Assembly (NCBI GenBank): GCA_965218075.1 | Contig: CBDCJZ010000003.1 | Location: forward strand, 1,612,001-1,676,000 | Length of the DNA stretch: 64,000 nucleotides | Direction: 5' to 3' | Origin: JANQHO01 sp965218075 | GTDB taxonomy: Bacteria; Bacteroidota; Bacteroidia; Flavobacteriales; Schleiferiaceae | Part shown: one piece after another, positions 37,371 through 46,855 of the stretch | How the letters are laid out: each line of letters starts with the position of its first letter | Numbering within the stretch: position 1 is the stretch's first letter | Made by a program: the position numbers and the translations under genes | Notes under the pieces: generated by a model | Database searches by the model: none | What the model saw: only the letters and a program-made list of their open reading frames with translations | What the model was told of the DNA's origin: nothing

Positions 37371-38081
37371 TCACAGTTTTAATTCTTCACCTTTTTTAAG
37401 ATTAAAGGCCATTCGGAAAAGGTATACAGCAAAATAAATAACGATGGTATCAGCGGCGGCAAAAATCAATTTAAACAGCCAGCCATCCCAAATCAACTCT
37501 GCAATAAAATCAAAACTTTGTACTCCGATAAAAATTACAGTAGTTACTAGAATAGTGTCCAGCAACTGGGAGAAAAAAGTGGACAAATTGTTTCGCAACC
37601 ATAAATATCTACCTTTTGTGAGATTCTTCCAAAAATGAAAAATTCGAACATCGACAAATTGGGCTACCAAGTAAGCCAGCATAGAAGCGGAGATAATCCT
37701 CCAAGAACTTTGAAAAACGGTTTGATACTCAGCGTCTGTAACAGGTGAATACTCTAAAGCGGGAAAAGAATGTCCCAAATAAAGAATAAGAAGAGTAAGC
37801 ATAGATGCAAAAAAACCGACAAGAACCACTGCATTAGTTCGTTTACGACCATATATTTCCGAAAGAATATCAGTAATCAGAAAAGTAAGTGGATAAGGCA
37901 GTATTCCTGCTGAAACTCTGAAGACCTTAAAGCTAAGATCAACTTCGACAAACTTATTGGCAATGAGATTACAAGTTATTAAAGCAGATATAAAGAGAGC
38001 CGAAAAAGCCAGGTATATTAACTGGGCCCTACTCTTTTGTTTGCAAGGCCTTTGGGTTTTTGCAATTTTATCTACTTTAAT
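37371..38081 (-). CDS. Queuosine precursor transporter (YhhQ/VUT family), apparent ATT start
   Basis: Inner-membrane importer of queuosine precursors for tRNA modification. An open frame with ATG, GTG or TTG only allows a 152-residue stump beginning inside the conserved core (GTG 37829). The same frame continues upstream for 84 codons with clear family sequence: a first membrane helix LIYLAFSALFISALITCNLI and the core GILPYPLTFLITDILSEIYG. The extended protein of about 236 residues has normal length. The frame opens after a TAG, and the only plausible initiator giving a cytoplasmic N-terminus is ATT at 38079-38081, which overlaps the sppA stop. Confidence 0.85.
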   Translation of the reverse strand: MKVDKIAKTQRPCKQKSRAQLIYLAFSALFISALITCNLIANKFVEVDLSFKVFRVSAGILPYPLTFLITDILSEIYGRKRTNAVVLVGFFASMLTLLILYLGHSFPALEYSPVTDAEYQTVFQSSWRIISASMLAYLVAQFVDVRIFHFWKNLTKGRYLWLRNNLSTFFSQLLDTILVTTVIFIGVQSFDFIAELIWDGWLFKLIFAAADTIVIYFAVYLFRMAFNLKKGEELKL

Positions 38082-39843
38082 CTATAACGATATCAAATTC
38101 AAGTCGCGTTTGGTAGCCCTGCATAGCTTTTGCTTTTTCAAGCAGTTCAAAGTAAGAAGCAAAATCACCTAGTCGATTTTTCATCATACGGATCTCAAAA
38201 TCATCACCTAGTTTCTTTACTAAACGGGTAATCGGATCTTCCAATTCAGGATATTTTACTATTCGGTACCCTTCTTCAATACCGGTTTTTTCAACTGCAA
38301 TAGAAATGGCCATCTCCAATCCTCCAAGCATGTCTACTAAGCCTAACTTTAGAGCATCTTCCCCTGACCATACTCGTCCCTGACCGATATTTTCTACCTG
38401 GTTTAGGGTCATATTCCGGCCTTGAGCTACCCTTTGTTTGAAGGTGTTATAAATCCTATCGACCTGATGTATAAGTACGGCTCTTTCACTTTTGGTAAGG
38501 GGACGATCAAAAGTTCCCAAATCGGCATATTGATTGGTCTTTACTGTCTCAATATTGATACCTAGTTTATCGTTCATTAATTCCTGACCAGTGAAGAAAA
38601 GACCAAAGGCACCGATGCTGCCCGTAATAGTATTGGGCTGGGCAATAATAGTGTCGGCAAAGGAAGAAATATAATAGCCTCCGCTGGCTGCTACATCTCC
38701 CATGGATGCAATCACTGGTTTTACTTCTTGGGCTAGCATTACTTCCCTACATATAACTTCTGAAGCTAAAGCGCTACCTCCTGAACTGTTTACCCTAAGA
38801 ACAATAGCTTTTATATTTTCATTATTTCTCGCTTTACGAATGGCTTTAGCAATGGTTCTGGAGCCTATAGTATAATCTCCTCCTTCACCATCTATTATAT
38901 CTCCTTGGGCAAAAACAACGGCAATTTTATCAGATCCGTAAGCTTTATCCCCGGTAAGGCTAGTGGTTTTCGCATATTTTTTAATTCCAATGAAATTGAT
39001 CTTGTCAACATCATTTACATCGGATTTTTTTTTGAGTAATTCATACACTTGGTCTTCATAAGCCGTGGCATTTATAATTCCAGCTTCAGCAGCTTTATCG
39101 GGGGTCACAACTGCTAAATTTTCTGCTAGTTGATGGAGTTTTTCGACATTTAGTCCAGTAGAGAGCGAAATATCAGTTAAATAATTGTTCCAAACAGAGT
39201 TCAACAAGGTCCTTAATTGCAGGCGGTTTTCCTCGCTCATATCTTGCCGTAAAAAAGACTCTACGGCACTTTTAAACTTATTTCCCGTAGCGCGAAGCAC
39301 TTCTGGTTGAAGGCCTAATTTGCCTAGTCCTTCTTTTATATAAGCTACAGAGGCGTTTAAACCTACCCATTCTATAAACCCTTCGGGATTGATAAAAACA
39401 GAATCAGCTTCGGAAATAAGGTAGAGCCCCTTCTGGGTAATTACCTCAGAGTAGGCATAAACAAATTTACCGCTTTCTTTAAAGTCATGCAGAGCTTCCC
39501 GTATTTCTGTTAAGCTAGCATTACCAGTAATGGGGGCGCTTCCTGTGAGATAAACACCAATGATGCGATCGTCGGTTTTAGCTGTTTTAAGAGAAGCTAG
39601 TATTTCATCGATACCTAATACACCTTTGGGTTCTCTGGAAATAGGGTTGAAAGCAGCAAAAGGGTTGCTAATAGCTCGATCATAAATTACTTTATTGAGA
39701 TCTACCTCGATGATAGAATTATCTGACACCATCATCTTTTTATCAGCCAAAGAAAGGAGTGAAACCAAAATAATAAAGCCAATAAAAAGTAAAAGAACTC
39801 CACCTAAAATAGTGGCTAAAAGCATTTTTAAAAAAGTCTTCAT
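38077..39843 (-). CDS. sppA: Signal peptide peptidase SppA, 67-kDa type
   Basis: Membrane-bound serine protease degrading cleaved signal peptides. The 588-residue protein has one N-terminal span (residues about 10-30), then two tandem S49 domains: the first supplies the catalytic Lys (ATGNKFKSAVESF), the second the nucleophile Ser in RVNSSGGSALASE. This is the double-domain layout of E. coli SppA. The 3' end overlaps the frame of the queuosine transporter. It is divergent from folK with a 77-bp gap, a pairing common in Bacteroidota. Confidence 0.94.
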   Translation of the reverse strand: MKTFLKMLLATILGGVLLLFIGFIILVSLLSLADKKMMVSDNSIIEVDLNKVIYDRAISNPFAAFNPISREPKGVLGIDEILASLKTAKTDDRIIGVYLTGSAPITGNASLTEIREALHDFKESGKFVYAYSEVITQKGLYLISEADSVFINPEGFIEWVGLNASVAYIKEGLGKLGLQPEVLRATGNKFKSAVESFLRQDMSEENRLQLRTLLNSVWNNYLTDISLSTGLNVEKLHQLAENLAVVTPDKAAEAGIINATAYEDQVYELLKKKSDVNDVDKINFIGIKKYAKTTSLTGDKAYGSDKIAVVFAQGDIIDGEGGDYTIGSRTIAKAIRKARNNENIKAIVLRVNSSGGSALASEVICREVMLAQEVKPVIASMGDVAASGGYYISSFADTIIAQPNTITGSIGAFGLFFTGQELMNDKLGINIETVKTNQYADLGTFDRPLTKSERAVLIHQVDRIYNTFKQRVAQGRNMTLNQVENIGQGRVWSGEDALKLGLVDMLGGLEMAISIAVEKTGIEEGYRIVKYPELEDPITRLVKKLGDDFEIRMMKNRLGDFASYFELLEKAKAMQGYQTRLEFDIVID

Positions 39844-39920
39844 GAGAATGTTGCTATATTTAGTTTTACGGAGTTTAAAGATGGCAATGTTATTAAAAAT
39901 ATATCAAAACCGCATGATAG

Positions 39921-40418
39921 TTGAACAAGGATTTAACTAAAACAGTAATTCTTTTAGGAGGGAATCTTGGACAAGTTACTCAAACCTTTGCCATAGCACT
40001 ACGGGAACTACAAAAGCTTGGAGAAGTAACCGGCTATTCTTCCCTGTATAGGAGCAGGGCTTGGGGCATGGATGAGGGGACGCCCGATTTTTACAATCGA
40101 GCTTTACAGTTGAAAACAGCAATTTCACCTGATGATTTATTGGGTGCTCTTCTGGATATTGAGAAAAAATTCGGCAGAAAAAGGAAGGTGAGCAAGGAGT
40201 ACAGATCTAGGCAGTTGGATCTTGACATTATATTTTACGGCGATAAAATCATAGAAACACAAAGGCTAGTTGTTCCTCATCCTCGAATGCAACTACGTAG
40301 TTTCACCTTGAAGCCATTATTGGAAATAATTCCCGAGTTTGTTCATCCAGTATTGCAAAAAAGAATACAACAACTTTACTATGAATGCCCTGACAGGGCA
40401 AAAGTGATTAGATGTTAA
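39921..40418 (+). CDS. folK: 2-Amino-4-hydroxy-6-hydroxymethyldihydropteridine diphosphokinase
   Basis: Transfers pyrophosphate from ATP to hydroxymethyl-dihydropterin in folate synthesis. The 165-residue product has the family motifs LGGNLGQ, RSRAWGMDEGTPDFYN, RSRQLDLDIIFYG (metal-binding Asp pair) and VVPHPRMQLRSF. Start is TTG at 39921 (NKDLTKTVILLGGN); no in-frame ATG lies near, and a later start would cut the first strand. Divergent from sppA. Confidence 0.93.
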   Translation: MNKDLTKTVILLGGNLGQVTQTFAIALRELQKLGEVTGYSSLYRSRAWGMDEGTPDFYNRALQLKTAISPDDLLGALLDIEKKFGRKRKVSKEYRSRQLDLDIIFYGDKIIETQRLVVPHPRMQLRSFTLKPLLEIIPEFVHPVLQKRIQQLYYECPDRAKVIRC

Positions 40419-40594
40419 AGACGATGCATTGCTATTGAAAATATCATAGGGGTAAGATAAAACTAGCCTGACCAAATAGGGGGCAACCGAGCTTTGTTAA
40501 CCAATATAATAGACAATTAACTCTTCCTCTGATGGCATAAGCTTCCCATACGGTTCTTTATCGCGATTTATAAGCCCCCTTGATAGCTTATAAT

Positions 40595-41285
40595 TTACGC
40601 AGGATATTGGCTGATGAAGCTGCGTATACTGTCAATAAGAAGTTTCACTTGATCTCTAGTGTATTCATTGTAATTGCCGTGGGCTGCACTATTGCGTATT
40701 CCGAGCCATGCGGTCACACTCTTCTGAGTAGACTTCGTGTATGCTTCTGCTTTTGCAAGGTCTTGGTTCAACTTTTCAGCAGGGTTCCTCTTATTGTTGT
40801 CCAATTCAGTTGCCATGTCATGCTTATCGCATAATTGCCTCAGATGAACTTCAAGGGTACTCCCTGCTAACATAGCGGCTGGATCTTTGTATCCTTCTTT
40901 TTCGAGATGGGTGCCCATTTCTAAGTAATCGGCAAATAGACCTCCATGTATGGTTTCTTCAAAAGATTTTAGATAAGCCCTTCTCAATGTCGTGAAGTAA
41001 CGCCTTCGCAATACCGATTTGGCGAGGTAAAAGTAAAGATTCACTAAATACGTTGTATGCAGTAGACTTGCTATTCCCTTTTTTAATTTTCTGCTTGACC
41101 TTTTTAAAGTAAGTAGAACCTCGGCCAGCAACTCTTTCAATTACTGTAATACATCGCATTTGCAATTCCGTTATTTTTGGAAAGGGAAGGTCTGATAGGT
41201 TAGAGTACTTTGATTCAGAAGCAGTTGATTCATAATCACTGATGATAGAGTTGAGTTGTTCCTTAAATGTTTCTGTTTCGATCAT
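40595..41285 (-). pseudogene. HEPN-type domain protein gene, disrupted by one frameshift
   Basis: Two overlapping frames make one protein. The first (from ATG 41285) runs through FKEQLNSIISDYESTASESK to KALLHDIEKG and then hits a stop; the second continues AYLKSFEETIHGGLFADYLE, GYKDPAAMLAGSTLEVHLRQ and VTAWLGIRNSAAHGNYNEYT. The switch needs one base removed within the G-run near 40977-40985. RNSAAH fits the HEPN nuclease pattern Rx4-6H, and the helical layout fits HEPN or DUF4145-like proteins. It follows the methyltransferase-HNH gene by 110 bp. Mutation, sequencing error or frameshifting cannot be told apart. Confidence 0.65.
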
Positions 41286-41395
41286 GGATTTATTCTTATT
41301 TTAGTGTTATATTCATACCCCATACTATCTAAATTACAGATACATAACGTACGAAATTATTCTAAAAATTCCAAATCTTATTATTACGAAAGAAT

Positions 41396-42850
41396 TTAGG
41401 CGGCTTTAAGTCGTGCCATTAGATATCCCATCGGGCGGTCGCCTTTCTTGCGATTGCAGTTTGAACAAAGTAACTGTAGATTCTCCCGCTCATGTCCACC
41501 TCCTTGCGACCGTGGAACAATATGGTCTATTTCAAGGTGCTGTATCTCAAACTTAGTTTTGCAAGCAGAGCACCTTCCGTTTTGATGTCCATACAGATAT
41601 TTCTTATCTTCCCTTGTCGGAGCTTTCTTGTATTCAACATCCGTTCTTACTGGTCGATCTTTTCTAAAGATGGGCTTCCCTTGGAACAGGTCTAGAGGAA
41701 CCTCTTTTTTTAGCCTATCTATCACTAATTCATGAGCCTTTTCTGAAACATCAATACCGATCCACTTCCTTTTAAGCTTCTCGGCTGCAATGCAAGTTGT
41801 CGCACAGCCACAAAACGGGTCAAGCACCAAGTCACCCGGATTGCTTGAAGCCTTGATTATTCGTTCGAGCAAAGCCAAGGGCTTTTGTGTAGGGTAGTCG
41901 GTTTTTTCGCTATCCCCTGATGCCAAGTAAGCAATATCTACCCATATATTCCCTATAGGAACTCCTTTGTATTCATCAGCGTATATCTTGTAGCGGGGTT
42001 TTCCCGTGCTGGTCCAGTGGATTAGCAGAGGATTCTTGGCAAGCCGCTCATCAAAGGTCTCCTGTGACCATCGCCATCCGGTTTGACTGATCACCTCTCT
42101 GCTACTGATTATACGAATCTCGCCGGCACTGTAACTATTCGAAGATTGCTCCAACGCCACATGCTGATACTGTCGACCCGTCTCTTTCTCCGTGTAGGGA
42201 AACTTTTTTTTAATTTCAGCTTCTTCAGCCTCGCCATAAACACTGTTAAAAGTCATTTTGGAACTACTAGCAGAATAGAACAGAAGAACATCCGATATGT
42301 TATCAAATCCTGACTGAGAAAGGCTATGCACAGCATACCGCTTCCATGTAATTTCATTCCTAAAGCTCTTGTGTCCGAAGATCGTATCCAACAACAATTT
42401 GAGATAATGGCTTGCGGTCGGGTCACAGTGTAGATACAAGCTCCCAGTATCCTTTAAAACCCGTTGCATCTCGATAAGTCTTACCGCCATGTAAATCAGA
42501 TAGTACTTTGCCGACCTGCTTCCTATTTTTCCAACGGCGTCAAGGTATTTGTAGAGTTCGGGAAAACGGTCATTAATCTGGTTGTGCCACTCATCCTTAA
42601 CCTCGTCTGGCGACCATATATCCTGGAATGAAGCGCCCTCGGCACTTGTACCTATGGGAGCATGGAAATTTCGTCCTTTATTGAACGGAGGGTCTAAGTA
42701 AATCAGGTCAATAGAATTGCTATTAATACCTCGCAGAATCGGCAAATTATCGTAGCAGAAAATCGTTCTTGACCGAAGATTGAATAAGGGGAGGGTCTCC
42801 TCAGTCATTTTCTTCAAGACTTCAACTTTTTTGATTTCTAAATTTTTCAT
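41396..42850 (-). CDS. DNA methyltransferase fused to a C-terminal HNH endonuclease domain
   Basis: A 484-residue fusion. Residues about 30-390 form a beta-class DNA methyltransferase: catalytic motif IV IYLDPPFNKG (Asp53-Phe56), a central target-recognition region, then PTQKPLALLERII and motif I VLDPFCGCATT (about 343-353; CGCATT departs from CGSGTT). Residues about 418-475 form a zinc-supported HNH nuclease: CSAC, HLEIDHIVPRSQGG, NLQLLCSNCN. Methylation and cleavage in one chain suggest a stand-alone restriction-modification or defence enzyme. The downstream HEPN-type gene is on the same strand. Motif order excludes a C5-cytosine enzyme. Confidence 0.88.
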   Translation of the reverse strand: MKNLEIKKVEVLKKMTEETLPLFNLRSRTIFCYDNLPILRGINSNSIDLIYLDPPFNKGRNFHAPIGTSAEGASFQDIWSPDEVKDEWHNQINDRFPELYKYLDAVGKIGSRSAKYYLIYMAVRLIEMQRVLKDTGSLYLHCDPTASHYLKLLLDTIFGHKSFRNEITWKRYAVHSLSQSGFDNISDVLLFYSASSSKMTFNSVYGEAEEAEIKKKFPYTEKETGRQYQHVALEQSSNSYSAGEIRIISSREVISQTGWRWSQETFDERLAKNPLLIHWTSTGKPRYKIYADEYKGVPIGNIWVDIAYLASGDSEKTDYPTQKPLALLERIIKASSNPGDLVLDPFCGCATTCIAAEKLKRKWIGIDVSEKAHELVIDRLKKEVPLDLFQGKPIFRKDRPVRTDVEYKKAPTREDKKYLYGHQNGRCSACKTKFEIQHLEIDHIVPRSQGGGHERENLQLLCSNCNRKKGDRPMGYLMARLKAA

Positions 42851-43022
42851 TAGACTCTTGTAAATACTTTGAAGTTATAATACGGCTATAAGTTTTCCAT
42901 GTTTAGTGTTTTCGCCTACTCTTATCATTGTATGTCATTTCATGTTTTCTTGGTCAAGAATACATGAGCCCCATCCAACTAATAACGCCAAATTTTAGCT
43001 TACCACTGCTGATAAAAAAGTT

Positions 43023-43538
43023 TTAAATCCGCTTTAGCTGAGCTTTGATCATTTTTATTTGATCACCGAGTATGCCTCTGGCATCGAGCTTTTTAACTTC
43101 TCCCAACAAAACCATGGCTTCTCTTTTGCGTCTTTTGGTAATAGCTATACCTGCTAGTTGAAGCTTAGCTACAGCTTGGTCATACTTCATCCGTAAGCCT
43201 GTGGCCAAAGCCTTACGCAAATAAGTTTCTGATTTACCAATTCCCCTTTGTGATTCTATCATTCCCATTAACATATAGTAATAAGCCAATTGACCCTTTA
43301 TAAGGGATGCTTCAGGGTTTTTGATGCGTTTTAATATCTTCTCAGCTTTATTCAAATTGTTTTTCCTGAGATGCCAGAAAGACATTAAAATATTTTCATT
43401 TCTAAAATAGGTAAACAGAATTATACCTGCCAGAAATATAAACATAATACCGTTTCCTATTTCACTTTCAATAAATTGCCAAATGGCTATACCAGCTATA
43501 ATAGTCGTTAAGCTTAATCTTATAATCTTATTCAACAT
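43023..43538 (-). CDS. Small membrane protein with TPR-like helices
   Basis: A 171-residue protein with two N-terminal membrane spans (SLTTIIAGIAIWQFIE and GIMFIFLAGIILFTYF), followed by helical repeats of TPR character (LNKAEKILKRI, LAYYYMLMGMIESQRG, SETYLRKALATGL). No named family was recognised. It stands alone between the methyltransferase-HNH gene and a TonB receptor operon; a housekeeping or envelope role is a guess. Confidence 0.7.
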   Translation of the reverse strand: MLNKIIRLSLTTIIAGIAIWQFIESEIGNGIMFIFLAGIILFTYFRNENILMSFWHLRKNNLNKAEKILKRIKNPEASLIKGQLAYYYMLMGMIESQRGIGKSETYLRKALATGLRMKYDQAVAKLQLAGIAITKRRKREAMVLLGEVKKLDARGILGDQIKMIKAQLKRI

Positions 43539-43650
43539 TTTTCCTCAAAATTTAGACAGTAATTGGATAGTAAATTTAAGAATTCATTGTCGCAATAATG
43601 GTCAATTGCTATTTATTTTATGGACTTGGCTTCTTCTCGAGCTAAATCCA

Positions 43651-46134
43651 TTAAAACTCAGCTACCAGCTTTAGATTGAGCAGCCTTCCAGTAAGGTAAT
43701 TAGGTACGGCATATTGACGGGCAGTGCTTACATCTTTTATCCATAAATAGCTCGCCGTATTATTGGTTTGTAGAAGATTAAACACCTCTAGACCTATCCA
43801 TAGGCTTTTAAAGGTATTTAGAAATTTAGATTTGTAACTCTTACCTTCCTGTCTTAATACTTTGCTAAAGCCTATATCTACTCTTCTGTAAGGCGGCAGA
43901 CGAAATTTTTTGTTCTTGGATTCAGCCTGAGGCGGACCAAAAGGTAAGCCTGTACCGAATACCAAAATTAGGTTTACCCTGAAGGTTGGGTCTCTAGGCA
44001 AATAATCTTGGAAAAATATTTTGAAATTAAAACGCTGATCAGTTGGACGGGGTAAATAACCGGCTCCATCACCTTCAATATTTTCTTGTATAGTGAGAAG
44101 AGAAAGACTTGCCCAGCTATCTATTCCCTTTACAAACTCTCCATTAATGCGATAATCCAAGCCCGTAGCAAATCCCTTGGAACTGTTTTTTGCTCGATAG
44201 CGGATTCTAACATTATCGAGGTCATAAGGAATCAGATTATCCATATATTTATAATATACTTCCGTAACCATTTTAAAAGGCCGACCCCAAAGGATTAACT
44301 GGTAATCATTGCTTAACACAAAATGGATGGATTTCTGGGCTTTAATATTTTCATTTATCCCCCCATTGAGATCTCGCATTTCGCGGTAAAACGGCGGCTG
44401 ATAGTAAAAACCAGTTGAAAAGCGGAAAACCATATCTTGTTTCCACTTAGGCTTCCAGCTTATGGCTGTCCGAGGACTCATTACACTTTGGTTATTGAAG
44501 GTCCAGTGATGTGCTCTTATGCCTAAGTTGAAAAAGAAGTCGTTTTCTCCAATTTCAAATAATTGAGAGCGTTCTATATAGCCCATTACCCGAGCAGAGC
44601 TTACAAAGGCCTTGCTGTCAAATGACTCAAATAGCTCTAAGCTATCATCCGTCGTCAAAGAAGTGTAAACTATACCTCCTCTTGGCACACCGCCTTTATC
44701 TACTGAGCTAACAATGACAGAGTCAATATTAAAGCTTCGATCATGGGGAATACTGTAACCAGCACTGTCAATACGCTCCCATTCCTTATATCGATCTACA
44801 ATATCTTCATATTGTACAGTTATTCCCCAGTGCCAAGTGAGATCCTCATCATAAATTCCACTGTGTGAAATGTTGGTTACAATTGCATCTAGTCTGTTTC
44901 GGGCATAATTCTGAAAACCTCCCACTCCTCTAATAAAACCTATTTCCCCAAAATCGTCTGAACCTAAGCTATTGTTTAATTCTCCTAATCTATAAGCTCC
45001 TATTACATCAAAATACTCTTGTTCAGTAGTTTGGAAACCGGAAGCGCTGAACTTTAGCTGTAAATTTTTATGAGGTGTATAAGTCATGCTCAATGCCCCA
45101 AAACGGGTAATAAAGTCATAATCTTCTTGCCCTTCAAAAAATACGGTTAGCCTCAAGGCCTCTGAAAAGGTTCCAAAATCAGAGGTTCTTACATTTGGAA
45201 TTACTTTATAAAAATTGCGCGAGAAGTTGCCTAAAAAACTCGCCTTCCAATGGTCATTTAAATAATAAGTCAAATATGACTGAACATCTATAAACTGAGG
45301 TCGAAAGTCTGCCTCAGTATCTAAGGAGCCCAGTAAAATCTGATTGATACGATAACGAGCCCCTGCAATGATCGATAACTTTTCGCCGTATTTATCTTCA
45401 TATACCAGATTACCCCCTAATAAACTTCCTTTCAGAGAAAGGCCAAATTCCTTTGGCTGGCGGTAATTAATGTCCAATACAGAAGACATTTTATCCCCGT
45501 AACGGGCTTCAAACCCACCTGCTGAAAAGCGGATGTTACTAATCATGGTCGAATTAATAAAGCTCAGCCCTTCTTGCCGTCCATTCCGAATCAAAAAGGG
45601 ACGGTAAACTTCAGTGCCATTTACATACACCAAATTTTCATCGAAATTTCCTCCTCTTACATTGTATTGTGAGCTCAATTCATTATAGCTGCTTACGCCG
45701 GGTAAAGTTTTTATAATCCCTTCTATTCCAGAATTAGGACCTACAAAAGCTTCTAGGTTTTTCCTCTTAATTTGTATCTGATTACTAAACCGAGCTTTCT
45801 TATCTATAATTTCTACATCTGCCAAAAGATTAGCCAGTAAGATTAAAGATTTATCAATTACTTTGATTTCTCCTTTTTTGATTGAAAACCTGACAGTATC
45901 AGGCTTATAGCCATAATTGGTAAAAAAAGCGGTATATCCTTGCCCTTTGTTAACTCGCAAAAGGTATTTACCATCTTCATCTGTTAAGGTGAAGAAACTG
46001 CTAACGGTAACCTTTACTCCCTCCAGCGAGGCTCCGGCATCGTCAGTAATAGTCCCCTTTATAGCTGTTATCTGAGCTTGACCAATAAAAACCGAAAAGG
46101 CCAGAAAAATTAGAAAAAACGATCGGAATAACAA
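43651..46134 (-). CDS. TonB-dependent receptor with carboxypeptidase-like N-terminal domain
   Basis: An 827-residue outer-membrane receptor. Signal peptide (MLFRSFFLIFLAFSVFIGQA), then a carboxypeptidase-regulatory-like fold (ITAIKGTITDDAGASLEGVK), a plug domain (GVSSYNELSSQYNVRGGNFDE, with NGTEVYRPFLIRNG), and a barrel ending in an aromatic strand (LLNLKLVAEF). The substrate is unknown. It is third in a unit with an M23 peptidase and a second carboxypeptidase-like protein, at a spacing of 32 bp from the latter. Confidence 0.9.
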   Translation of the reverse strand: MLFRSFFLIFLAFSVFIGQAQITAIKGTITDDAGASLEGVKVTVSSFFTLTDEDGKYLLRVNKGQGYTAFFTNYGYKPDTVRFSIKKGEIKVIDKSLILLANLLADVEIIDKKARFSNQIQIKRKNLEAFVGPNSGIEGIIKTLPGVSSYNELSSQYNVRGGNFDENLVYVNGTEVYRPFLIRNGRQEGLSFINSTMISNIRFSAGGFEARYGDKMSSVLDINYRQPKEFGLSLKGSLLGGNLVYEDKYGEKLSIIAGARYRINQILLGSLDTEADFRPQFIDVQSYLTYYLNDHWKASFLGNFSRNFYKVIPNVRTSDFGTFSEALRLTVFFEGQEDYDFITRFGALSMTYTPHKNLQLKFSASGFQTTEQEYFDVIGAYRLGELNNSLGSDDFGEIGFIRGVGGFQNYARNRLDAIVTNISHSGIYDEDLTWHWGITVQYEDIVDRYKEWERIDSAGYSIPHDRSFNIDSVIVSSVDKGGVPRGGIVYTSLTTDDSLELFESFDSKAFVSSARVMGYIERSQLFEIGENDFFFNLGIRAHHWTFNNQSVMSPRTAISWKPKWKQDMVFRFSTGFYYQPPFYREMRDLNGGINENIKAQKSIHFVLSNDYQLILWGRPFKMVTEVYYKYMDNLIPYDLDNVRIRYRAKNSSKGFATGLDYRINGEFVKGIDSWASLSLLTIQENIEGDGAGYLPRPTDQRFNFKIFFQDYLPRDPTFRVNLILVFGTGLPFGPPQAESKNKKFRLPPYRRVDIGFSKVLRQEGKSYKSKFLNTFKSLWIGLEVFNLLQTNNTASYLWIKDVSTARQYAVPNYLTGRLLNLKLVAEF

Positions 46135-46166
46135 GTCAGCAAAATGTTATAAGGATTTGCCGATGA

Positions 46167-46814
46167 TTAGTTTGAATCAAAGTCTCCTCTTTTTATAGAA
46201 TTAAAAAATTCAGCCCAAGCAAAAGGATTGGTTAAATTACCTAATATGGCTGTACCGCCGTTATTAAATCCCTGATAACGACCATAATTGTAAATTTGTG
46301 ATTGCCTCGATATAATGGCAAAATCCTGAATTTCTTCAGAACTATATCCCATTTTTCTTGCTGTTTCCCTTAATTCCTGAATGGCGAGATTACGCATAGC
46401 CCTATCTTCGTCAGTTGTGGGGATACGGATGGCTAAAAAAACCTCTTTAAAACGATCAGGAGTAGGCCAAGGGTATAGGGTAACCTCCTGTAAAATAGTG
46501 GTATCACGCTTCATTACTATTCTTGCCAGATATTCCTTTTGATTAAGTGTATCCGGCACTATCAGCATTTCTTTTTTAAATCCTATACTGGTAAAGTAAA
46601 TGGTGTCATTGGGTAAAGCTGCAAAAGAGAAAAAACCTTCAGCATTGCTCATAGTTCCTCTTTGCCGGTGTTTAACTACTACATGAGCAAAGGGAACATG
46701 CTGCGGAATGCTATCGTTGGTAATAAGAATTCCTGATATCTGTGTAGGCTCTTTCTTTTGAGCCTGTGAAATAAGACAGTTAAGAATTAAAACAAGGCTC
46801 AAAAATATTTTCAT
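46167..46814 (-). CDS. Secreted carboxypeptidase-like regulatory-domain protein
   Basis: About 215 residues. The ATG at 46814 gives a canonical signal peptide (MKIFLSLVLILNCLISQAQ). An ATG 15 codons earlier (46859) overlaps the upstream stop as ATGA and could be used through coupling, at the cost of a long n-region. After the signal comes a carboxypeptidase-like beta fold (ISGILITNDSIPQHVPFAHV ... NAEGFFSFAALPNDTI) and a helical C-terminus with RMGYSSEEIQ-like text and a tail including NLTNPFAWAEFFNSIKRG. It sits between the M23 peptidase and the TonB receptor. Confidence 0.8.
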   Translation of the reverse strand: MKIFLSLVLILNCLISQAQKKEPTQISGILITNDSIPQHVPFAHVVVKHRQRGTMSNAEGFFSFAALPNDTIYFTSIGFKKEMLIVPDTLNQKEYLARIVMKRDTTILQEVTLYPWPTPDRFKEVFLAIRIPTTDEDRAMRNLAIQELRETARKMGYSSEEIQDFAIISRQSQIYNYGRYQGFNNGGTAILGNLTNPFAWAEFFNSIKRGDFDSN

Positions 46815-46855
46815 CTTACCAGAAACGCTCAACTGCCAAAAATAGCATGCTGCTA

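Noticed and set aside
37829..37829. GTG 37829 as the start of the queuosine-precursor transporter
   Set aside because: It would remove the first membrane helices and the conserved PYPLTFLITD core, which continue in frame upstream.
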